Source: Balneolales bacterium (GTDB lineage: Bacteria > Bacteroidota > Rhodothermia > Balneolales > Balneolaceae). Taken from it: a stretch of DNA of 7,425 nucleotides. Under the pieces are notes generated by a model, which did no database searches, had not been told where the DNA came from, and saw only the letters and a list, made by a program, of their open reading frames with translations. Shown piece after piece: positions 1-4,343 of the stretch (position 1 is its first letter; each line of letters starts with the position of its first letter). The stretch covers positions 1 through 7,425 of the forward strand of contig JAKSCW010000130.1 of NCBI GenBank assembly GCA_022360375.1, written 5' to 3'. The position numbers and the translations under genes were made by a program.

Positions 1-501
1 AGCTACAACAACTACCCAAAAACTAATTCCCAGGTGGCCTGTGATAGAGATAAACTGAATCAAGCTGATTTGATTTGCCCATGCGTTACCAATTACCAGC
101 CATGGCCAGGCCAGGTCCCAATGGTGATGCAGATATTCATACATCACCCATGTGGTAGCCTGTAAAATTACAACTAAAACCACAGAAGTATATTTTCGCT
201 GGAAAAAGCGCATAAGGCAGAGAGGGATCACCATTAGTAAGCTGTTGGCCAAAATAGCGCCAATTCCTGCTCCTACAGAGGCCATCATCAACCAATAAGT
301 AGTAATTATGTTCCACACTAAGAACCCAAAGTAACTATAAAAGGCAGTTTCCTTATACGAATCGCACTTGTTGGCCAAATGAATTAGTAATAAAAAGGCA
401 GGGAAAGTGAGGAAGGGCAGATCAACTGGGGGGAAACTAAGCCCAAGTAATATTCCAGCTGTTAAGGAAACCAGCCATTTATTCTCTGAAAATGTATTCA
501 T
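1..501 (-). CDS. lnt: Apolipoprotein N-acyltransferase, N-terminal part (cut by window edge)
   Basis: Lnt is an inner-membrane enzyme that transfers the third acyl chain to the N-terminal cysteine of lipoproteins. The reading frame is open from an ATG at 501 to the window edge, giving 167 residues of a protein that normally exceeds 500. The fragment begins MNTFSENKWLVSLTAG and shows several hydrophobic membrane segments. It also carries the family stretch EYLHHHWDLAWPWLVIGNAW, followed by ISLIQFISITGHLGIS, which is typical of the region just before the nitrilase-like catalytic domain. The catalytic Glu-Lys-Cys residues would lie beyond the edge and cannot be checked. The start codon overlaps the stop codon of the upstream rsmI gene (ATGA, 4 bp), so translational coupling is likely. 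Assignment rests on recognised motifs; the fragment could only be wrong in subfamily. Confidence 0.87.
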   Translation of the reverse strand, partial: MNTFSENKWLVSLTAGILLGLSFPPVDLPFLTFPAFLLLIHLANKCDSYKETAFYSYFGFLVWNIITTYWLMMASVGAGIGAILANSLLMVIPLCLMRFFQRKYTSVVLVVILQATTWVMYEYLHHHWDLAWPWLVIGNAWANQISLIQFISITGHLGISFWVVVVA

Positions 502-1181
502 TCTTTGTACTCTGTTCCTGCAATTATTACTACAATCTCGCCCTTAACGGAGCTGCGTGCTTCATAGTTTTCCTTTAATTCAGAAATAGTACCTCTATTT
601 ACCTCTTCAAAGGCTTTAGTTAGTTCGCGGGCTACAGCAGCTAATCGATTTGATCCAAAATATTCTTCAATTTCAGTTAAAAGCTTTATTAACCGGTTTG
701 GGCTTTCATAGAGAATGACCGTTCGATTTTCAGCTGCAAGTTGAGCTAATCGCTTTTGACGACCTTTTTTGTGAGGAAGGAACCCCTCAAAAATATATCG
801 GTCGGAAGGTAATCCACTGGCAACCAGAGCGGTAGTAGCCGCATCAGGACCAGGTATTACGATTACATTATGTCCATTTTGTTTTGCAGAACGAATTGCT
901 AAAAAACCCGGATCCGAGATCCCAGGCATGCCTGCATCACTGATTAAGGCAATAGTTTGCCCGGCGTCCAATATGTTTATTACATGATCCACTTTGTTAT
1001 GTTCATTATGCTGATGGAAAGAAAACGTAGGTTTATCTATGCCGAACTTTTTCAACAAATTTCCGGATGTGCGTGTATCCTCGCAGGCGATATAATCCAC
1101 AGATTTCAGACTTTCTACAGCACGAGGCGAAAAGTCTCCAAGATTTCCAATAGGAGTAGCAACGATATAAAGTGTGGACAA
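498..1181 (-). CDS. rsmI: 16S rRNA (cytidine-1402-2'-O)-methyltransferase RsmI
   Basis: RsmI uses S-adenosylmethionine to 2'-O-methylate C1402 in the ribosomal P site. The 227-residue protein has the tetrapyrrole-methylase-fold motifs in order: LYIVATPIGNLGD (4-16), CEDTRTSGNLL (33-43), ISDAGMPGISDPG (80-92), PGPDAATTALVASGLPSD (110-127), FEGFLPHKKGRQKRL (131-145), YESPNRL (158-164), ARELTKAFEE and KGEIVVIIAG near the end. It is shorter than E. coli RsmI (about 286 residues) because it lacks the extra C-terminal region, as is common in Bacteroidota-type copies. Two positions differ from the usual form: Met85 where SDAGTP has Thr, and Asn162 where YESPHRL has His. The start is TTG at 1179-1181. 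An in-frame TAG lies 9 bases upstream, and no later start keeps the first motif, so TTG is effectively forced. There is no clear Shine-Dalgarno. The gene is followed by lnt with a 4-bp overlap. Confidence 0.95.
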   Translation of the reverse strand: MSTLYIVATPIGNLGDFSPRAVESLKSVDYIACEDTRTSGNLLKKFGIDKPTFSFHQHNEHNKVDHVINILDAGQTIALISDAGMPGISDPGFLAIRSAKQNGHNVIVIPGPDAATTALVASGLPSDRYIFEGFLPHKKGRQKRLAQLAAENRTVILYESPNRLIKLLTEIEEYFGSNRLAAVARELTKAFEEVNRGTISELKENYEARSSVKGEIVVIIAGTEYKE

Positions 1182-1313
1182 GAAGTACTAAGTTTGATTT
1201 TATCTAAATTCACAAAAAATCGGGAAAAAACTAACACATAAAATGAGTTTTTTGTTTGGAAGTATTCTCGACTGGGTTTTGTTATCTTGCCGAATATTCT
1301 ATAGACAACATTT
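1182..1313. promoter_or_regulatory. Divergent intergenic region between rsmI and the VOC gene
   Basis: These 132 bases separate two divergently transcribed genes, so both promoters should lie here. On the plus strand, TATCTTG at 1283-1289 resembles a degenerate Bacteroidota -7 element (TAnnTTTG), 25 bases upstream of the VOC start. A TTTG lies at 1255-1258, but the 24-base spacing is longer than the usual 19 or so. On the minus strand I see only A/T-rich runs and no convincing promoter. GAATATTC at 1292-1299 is a short palindrome of doubtful meaning. Confidence 0.3.
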
Positions 1314-1697
1314 ATGATGAATTTTAAACCAAGCGGCTTAAACCACATTACAATTCGGGTTAACCGAATCACTGCCTCCAAAGAATTTTACGGGGATATA
1401 CTCGGCTTCGAATTGGTAAAAACCATGGGGCAAAGTATGGCAGTATATAACATAGGCGGTGGAGACACCTTAGTTATTGTGGAAGCCGAAACAAGTTATG
1501 ACCCTACCTCCCGTGATTTCAGGGTAGATCATTTCGGCTTTTATGTAGAATCTCCTGAACAAGTGGATGAACTTGCCGAATACTTTCGCCAAAAAGAAGT
1601 GACCATCATTAGCGGACCTGCAAATCGAAAAAAGGGAAGGTTTGTGTTTGTTGCAGACCCGGATGGCAATATGATTGAATTTTTTTACGAACAGTAG
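1314..1697 (+). CDS. VOC (glyoxalase/fosfomycin-resistance fold) family protein
   Basis: This is a 127-residue single-unit vicinal oxygen chelate protein. Members bind a divalent metal and act as lyases, isomerases, dioxygenases or resistance enzymes; the substrate cannot be read from this sequence. The fold signature is clear: GLNHITIRVNRITASKEFYG (8-27), LGFELVKT, then VDHFGFYVESPEQVDEL (71-87) and the terminal FVADPDGNMIEFFYEQ. Putative metal ligands are His11, Glu57, His73 and Glu122, all at expected positions, so the metal site looks intact. Two adjacent ATGs (1314 and 1317) could each serve as start; the difference is one residue. There is no Shine-Dalgarno. It stands alone between rsmI and sbtA, with 205 bases before sbtA, so joint transcription with sbtA is uncertain. 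It is too small and generic to name as glyoxalase I or FosA. Confidence 0.88.
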   Translation: MMNFKPSGLNHITIRVNRITASKEFYGDILGFELVKTMGQSMAVYNIGGGDTLVIVEAETSYDPTSRDFRVDHFGFYVESPEQVDELAEYFRQKEVTIISGPANRKKGRFVFVADPDGNMIEFFYEQ

Positions 1698-1823
1698 AGC
1701 CGGGACTCGTAAAACTCTTTGCGGTGTACCTCAGAAAAGCCTGGTTGGTTCCAATCAGTATTAATAACTACTCCTCCAGGATTGAAAAGGGTACAATTTA
1801 TTCCAGACTCTGATATAATTGAA

Positions 1824-1846
1824 GAATCAATTCTCAAGAATGATTC
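1824..1846. repeat. Imperfect dyad upstream of sbtA
   Basis: GAATCA (1824-1829) and TTCT (1831-1834) face AGAA (1837-1840) and TGATTC (1841-1846) across a CA centre. This gives a 10-bp inverted repeat with one unpaired A at 1830. It ends 56 bases before the sbtA start and could be an operator or a leader hairpin. No recognisable promoter sits next to it. Confidence 0.4.
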
Positions 1847-1902
1847 ATCTAATTTTCCTATTATTGAGCCCAATTTGAAAATGATCTTCAACAAATTGGT
1901 TT

Positions 1903-2859
1903 ATGGAAAGCTTGCTCTCGAATTTTGCCTCTCCCGTCGTTTTAGCTTTTGTTCTTGGTATTTTAGCCAAAACTGTTAAAAGCGATCTTGAAATCCCCAG
2001 ACCACTTTACCAGGGCCTGTCTATTTACCTGCTATTGGCTATCGGTTTGAAGGGAGGGGTTGAACTAAGTAAAACCCCATTTAACGAATTTTTATGGCCT
2101 GCAGTAGCTACCCTGATACTGGGTATGATTACTCCCATAATTGCATACATCGTCCTCCGGTATCTTGGGAAAATGGATCTGGTGAATTCTGCCGCGGTGG
2201 CTGCCCATTATGGTTCGGTATCGGCCGTCACTTTTATTGCAGCTATCAGTTATATCGAAGCTCAGGGGGGGCAGCCAGAGGGGTTCATGCCTACCCTGGT
2301 TGCCATACTGGAAGTTCCCGGAATTATTGTAGCGCTAATGATTCCGCAGCTGTTCAGTAAAAATGGTGGATCCTTCAAAAAAGCCCTGCATGAGGTAGTT
2401 ACCGGGAGCAGCATTATTTTATTACTTGGGGGGCTTACAATAGGTTTAATTGCAGGCCCGGTTAAGTTTGCTTCCGTAGAACCGTTCTTTGTAAGTGGGT
2501 TCCAGGGAGCACTTGTTTTATTTTTACTTGAATTGGGAATGGTTACCGCTCGTCGGCTACAGGATTTAAAGAAGGTTGGGTTCTTCCTTCTCGGATTTGG
2601 AATAATTGTCCCGATTCTATTCGGGATTCTGGCAACCTGGGTGGGATTGATGGCAGGATTAAGTATTGCCGGAACTGCCGTATTAGCGGCCATGGTTTCA
2701 AGTGGTTCGTACATTGCAGCACCGGCTGCCGTTCGTATTGCGCTTCCGAAAGCCAATCCCACGCTTTATTTAACAGCTTCATTAGGAATTACTTTCCCTT
2801 TCAATATTACCTTGGGAATTCCTTTATATTATGTAATCGCACAAATGATGGGAGGCTAA
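1903..2859 (+). CDS. sbtA: SbtA-type sodium-dependent bicarbonate permease
   Basis: This is an inner-membrane transporter of the SbtA (DUF897) family, which in cyanobacteria imports bicarbonate with sodium. The 318-residue protein is almost entirely hydrophobic, consistent with the family's ten membrane helices in two inverted halves. Diagnostic stretches are FVLGILAKTVKSDLEIPRPL (16-35), YLLLAIGLKGGVEL (42-55), AAHYGSVSAVTF (100-111) in the first half and SSGSYIAAPAAVRIALP (266-282) in the second. These last two are the substrate-binding crossover regions, and both look intact. Synechocystis SbtA has about 374 residues. The copy here is shorter, with only a brief cytoplasmic loop (about 151-165) between the halves. 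The ATG at 1903 starts directly on the conserved N-terminus; no Shine-Dalgarno is visible. sbtB follows after one base. Bicarbonate as substrate is inferred from family and partner; related anions cannot be excluded. Confidence 0.92.
   Translation: MESLLSNFASPVVLAFVLGILAKTVKSDLEIPRPLYQGLSIYLLLAIGLKGGVELSKTPFNEFLWPAVATLILGMITPIIAYIVLRYLGKMDLVNSAAVAAHYGSVSAVTFIAAISYIEAQGGQPEGFMPTLVAILEVPGIIVALMIPQLFSKNGGSFKKALHEVVTGSSIILLLGGLTIGLIAGPVKFASVEPFFVSGFQGALVLFLLELGMVTARRLQDLKKVGFFLLGFGIIVPILFGILATWVGLMAGLSIAGTAVLAAMVSSGSYIAAPAAVRIALPKANPTLYLTASLGITFPFNITLGIPLYYVIAQMMGG
2851..2855 (+). promoter_or_regulatory. Strong ribosome binding site for sbtB inside the sbtA end
   Basis: GGAGG lies five bases before the sbtB ATG and inside the last codons of sbtA. 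It is the clearest Shine-Dalgarno in the window, where most starts have none. It implies sbtB can be translated efficiently in its own right as well as by coupling to sbtA. Confidence 0.8.
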
Positions 2860-2860
2860 T

Positions 2861-3163
2861 ATGGCACTTACAGAATTATTTTTGGTCACTATAATCACCG
2901 AGCGAATACTTCGGGATGATATTATCAAACAGATTAAGGAATTGGGAGCAACCGGTTACACATTATCGGATACAACTGGTGAAGGGTCCCGGGGCGTAAG
3001 AGCCAGCGACTGGGAAGGTAAAAATGTGAAGATAGAAGTAGTGGTAAGTAAAGAAGTCGGGGATAAAATTATTGATGTTGTTGCGAATACCTACTTCGAA
3101 AATTACTCAGTAATTACCTACGCTTTTCCTGTGAACGTGGTTCGGGGCGACAAATACATCTGA
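2861..3163 (+). CDS. sbtB: SbtB-like PII family regulator of SbtA
   Basis: This is a 100-residue PII-like protein, the expected trimeric cytoplasmic partner that binds SbtA and gates bicarbonate uptake in response to adenine nucleotides. Visible features: an N-terminal strand and helix (LFLVTIITERILRDDIIKQI), then LGATGYTLSDTTGEGSRGVR (28-47), matching the SbtB nucleotide pocket and T-loop base with GxGSR at 40-44 and Arg47. The second half includes VKIEVVVSKEVGDKIIDVVA and ends AFPVNVVRGDKYI. Cyanobacterial SbtB carries a C-terminal CGPxGC segment (the redox-linked R-loop) after this point; here the chain stops and there is no cysteine at all. So nucleotide binding may be kept while redox-controlled nucleotide hydrolysis should be missing. 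The start is fixed by GGAGG five bases upstream and a one-base gap to sbtA. The adjacent permease supports the assignment over classical GlnB/GlnK. Confidence 0.88.
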   Translation: MALTELFLVTIITERILRDDIIKQIKELGATGYTLSDTTGEGSRGVRASDWEGKNVKIEVVVSKEVGDKIIDVVANTYFENYSVITYAFPVNVVRGDKYI

Positions 3164-3217
3164 TCTCACTCTTCAGTGTAACCCGGTTTTCACTCTCAAA
3201 ATCTACCAAAACTCACC

Positions 3218-3241
3218 CTGTGGTAGTAAATTGGAACCGCT
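3218..3241 (+). repeat. Imperfect direct repeat, copy 1
   Basis: CTGTGGTAG followed by TTGGAACCGCT (3231-3241). It matches copy 2 at 3298-3318 (CTGTGGTTAG, TTGGTACCGCT) apart from a few extra bases in the middle and an A/T change. The final CCGCT also forms the 5' arm of the hairpin at 3233-3256. Confidence 0.5.
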
Positions 3242-3256
3242 ATCGGAAGCGATTCC
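3233..3256. repeat. Hairpin-forming inverted repeat
   Basis: GGAA (3233-3236) pairs with TTCC (3253-3256) and CGCT (3238-3241) with AGCG (3248-3251), with one C/A mismatch and a six-base loop. No T-run follows, so it is not a typical terminator; it could still shape the 3' end of the sbtAB transcript. Confidence 0.4.
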
Positions 3257-3270
3257 ATCAAATTTATTTG

Positions 3271-3289
3271 TGTTAATTCAGTATTAACA
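3271..3289. repeat. Inverted repeat TGTTAAT-N5-ATTAACA
   Basis: TGTTAAT (3271-3277) and ATTAACA (3283-3289) are perfect 7-bp inverted copies around a five-base centre. The AT-rich arms and half-turn spacing fit a dimeric DNA-binding regulator better than an RNA hairpin. It lies about 100 bases upstream of the -33 region of the promoter at 3388-3420. Confidence 0.4.
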
Positions 3290-3297
3290 ATTCATTA

Positions 3298-3318
3298 CTG
3301 TGGTTAGTTGGTACCGCT
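3298..3318 (+). repeat. Imperfect direct repeat, copy 2
   Basis: CTGTGGTTAG followed by TTGGTACCGCT, 80 bases after copy 1. Its final GCT is the start of the perfect palindrome at 3316-3337, so both copies run straight into a dyad. Confidence 0.5.
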
Positions 3319-3337
3319 TTTTTATGCATAAAAAAGC
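3316..3337. repeat. Perfect 22-bp palindrome
   Basis: GCTTTTTTATG is followed directly by its exact reverse complement CATAAAAAAGC. There is no spacer, so as RNA it would need to open a central loop. As DNA it is a symmetric AT-rich site that could bind a regulator or terminate transcripts from either side. Confidence 0.5.
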
Positions 3338-3387
3338 TGATACAGGTTTTTCTAATTGTGTGATTGAATTCTTCTATTGCTCCGGGG

Positions 3388-3420
3388 TTACAATTAATCG
3401 CAAAAAGGTCGGTAACTTTG
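3388..3420 (+). promoter_or_regulatory. Bacteroidota-type promoter for the GIN-domain gene
   Basis: TAACTTTG at 3413-3420 is an exact match to the TAnnTTTG -7 consensus. TTACAA at 3388-3393 sits 19 bases upstream, where the -33 TTG-like element belongs, though it is a weak match. Transcription would start near 3426, leaving a leader of about 130 bases before the ATG at 3560. Confidence 0.55.
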
Positions 3421-3467
3421 GTGTGACAAAAACAAACAGACGAAAAAAAAGACTTAAGGAAAAAATC

Positions 3468-3486
3468 GAAGAGTACTAAACTCTTC
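3468..3486 (+). repeat. Leader hairpin upstream of the GIN-domain gene
   Basis: GAAGAGT (3468-3474) and ACTCTTC (3480-3486) form a perfect 7-bp stem with an ACTAA loop, within the predicted 5' leader. A further complementary pair, GTGTGAC (3421-3427) and GTCACAC (3510-3516), flanks it, but the first arm overlaps the likely transcription start. Confidence 0.4.
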
Positions 3487-3559
3487 AACGCTAGAGAGGA
3501 CTAAAAAAAGTCACACTATTTATAAAAAACTATTCACTCACTCATTCAACATTAGACTC

Positions 3560-4084
3560 ATGAAAACTTCAATGCAAAAAATGGCCCTTGCCATCGCAAT
3601 GGCATTGGTACTTACAACAACTTCATTTGCACAAACTACTCACTTAAGGGATGTAGAGTTAGCTTCCTTCAAACAAATTGAAGTAAGCTTAGATACTGAG
3701 GTTATTCTCTTGAAAAGCACAAGAAATCATCTGACACTGGTTGGTGATTCCAGCTTCATATCCGCAATACCAATTATTGCAGAGGATGAAACCCTTAGCT
3801 TTCATTACCAGGCTGAGCCGGAGAATAAGCTTAAGCGCGTAGTAATCGAGTACAAAGAAATAGATCGTATAACAACCGGGGGAGTAGGAACCTACTACTT
3901 CCATAAAATGAACCAGGACGATCTGTTTGTGCTAAACCCATACGCAAACGTGGTTTTAAATGGAAACGCTGAAAAAATTCGGGTGATTTCCCAGGAGGGG
4001 TCTACGGATGTTACCTCATTAACTTCCGGAGAAAAAATCATGCGAATTGGAGAAAGCGCACAGTTAATTGCGAAGCAACGATAA
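3560..4084 (+). CDS. Secreted GIN-domain (DUF2807-like) protein
   Basis: This 174-residue exported protein has no known biochemical role. A signal peptide is clear: basic start MKTSMQK, hydrophobic core to residue 22 and likely cleavage after SFA at residue 24. The mature part looks like the head GIN domain (DUF2807) common in Bacteroidota, predicted to be a right-handed beta-repeat fold. It alternates short hydrophobic strands and turns: FKQIEVSLDTEVILLKS, LTLVGDSS, LSFHYQ, RVVIEYKEIDRITTGGVGTY, LNGNAEKIRVISQEGSTDVT. The protein is shorter than many members, which exceed 200 residues and often end in a second beta-repeat block. The start ATG at 3560 gives a good signal peptide; Met5 or Met8 would also work. 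It has its own promoter and stands alone. Cell-surface or periplasmic placement is inferred; adhesin function should not be assumed. Confidence 0.72.
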   Translation: MKTSMQKMALAIAMALVLTTTSFAQTTHLRDVELASFKQIEVSLDTEVILLKSTRNHLTLVGDSSFISAIPIIAEDETLSFHYQAEPENKLKRVVIEYKEIDRITTGGVGTYYFHKMNQDDLFVLNPYANVVLNGNAEKIRVISQEGSTDVTSLTSGEKIMRIGESAQLIAKQR

Positions 4085-4113
4085 TTAGAGAGACCAACTT
4101 GAGGTCGAACACC

Positions 4114-4222
4114 TGCAAGCCTGAAAGTTTTCTTTGAGATTTTCCGTATCTTTATCGCGTGAGTTCGTGATAAGACTGAAACTTCTCACTCGTGAGAAAT
4201 CCAAAGACCTTTCAGGTTTGTA
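4114..4222. repeat. 109-nt imperfect inverted repeat / structured element
   Basis: Bases 4114-4127 can pair with 4209-4222 (14 pairs, two G-U; core CCTGAAAG with CTTTCAGG). After a small internal loop, TCTTTG (4131-4136) pairs with CAAAGA (4202-4207). Beyond a bulged A, GATTTT (4138-4143) pairs with GAAATC (4196-4201), the last pair being T-G. That makes about 26 pairs along one long arm. The apical part contains a separate perfect dyad, TTCTCAC-TC-GTGAGAA at 4183-4198. It lies between the GIN-domain gene and deaD. It could be a dispersed palindromic repeat, a terminator of the upstream gene (TTTGTAATTTTT follows) or a leader structure of deaD. A TATCTTTA at 4147-4154 resembles a -7 element but lies inside the fold. 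Confidence 0.5.
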
Positions 4223-4343
4223 ATTTTTGCTGGCTTTTATGAATCAAGCAGTCGCGCTTGAAGCTTGTCCAATGCTCACCCAACTTTAATACCGGGCAAG
4301 ATTAAAGAAGCAGCGCTTTTTTCGAGACGGCAAACAAACAACG
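4223..4343 (+). promoter_or_regulatory. Upstream region of the DEAD-box helicase gene
   Basis: The only promoter-like signal is TTGTCC (4265-4270) and TAATAC (4287-4292) with 16 bases between, a sigma-70-like arrangement that could give a leader of about 45 bases. A small hairpin TCAAGC-N6-GCTTGA sits at 4244-4261. No Shine-Dalgarno precedes the ATG at 4344. These calls are weak. Confidence 0.25.

Larger units (their letters stand above)
3164..3559. other. 396-base noncoding region with repeats, dyads and a promoter
   Basis: No convincing gene lies between sbtB and the GIN-domain gene. The region holds an imperfect direct repeat (3218-3241 and 3298-3318), a hairpin (3233-3256), an inverted repeat (3271-3289), a perfect 22-bp palindrome (3316-3337), a Bacteroidota-style promoter (3388-3420) and a short leader hairpin (3468-3486). 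Stretches 3164-3217 and 3338-3387 show nothing I can name. The sbtB end has only a weak CACT/AGTG stem at 3167-3178 and no obvious terminator. Confidence 0.7.

Noticed and set aside
1314..1697. Naming the VOC protein as glyoxalase I or a fosfomycin-resistance enzyme
   Set aside because: The metal ligands fit the whole superfamily and nothing in the sequence or neighbourhood picks a substrate.
1685..1894. Minus-strand open frame of 69 codons between the VOC and sbtA genes
   Set aside because: It begins at TTG without a ribosome binding site, overlaps the VOC stop codon, and its product matches no family I recognise. The stretch FNPGGVVINTDWNQPGF looks faintly protein-like, so a gene remnant is possible but not supportable.
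1719..1979. Plus-strand open frame of 86 codons crossing into sbtA
   Set aside because: It runs out of frame into the firmly identified sbtA start and has no family features or ribosome binding site.
2262..2762. Minus-strand open frame of 166 codons inside sbtA
   Set aside because: It is antisense to a gene with clear family motifs, and its product has the biased composition of a shadow frame.
3167..3178. CACT-CTTC-AGTG stem just after sbtB as a terminator
   Set aside because: Four pairs with no following T-run are too weak to call.
3273..3488. Minus-strand open frame of 71 codons in the long spacer
   Set aside because: It lies over the promoter, palindrome and repeats, is rich in residues encoded by A/T runs, and has no recognisable domain.
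4092..4106. GACC-N7-GGTC stem just after the GIN-domain gene as a terminator
   Set aside because: The stem is only four pairs and no T-run follows; the larger structure at 4114-4222 is the better candidate for any 3' end.
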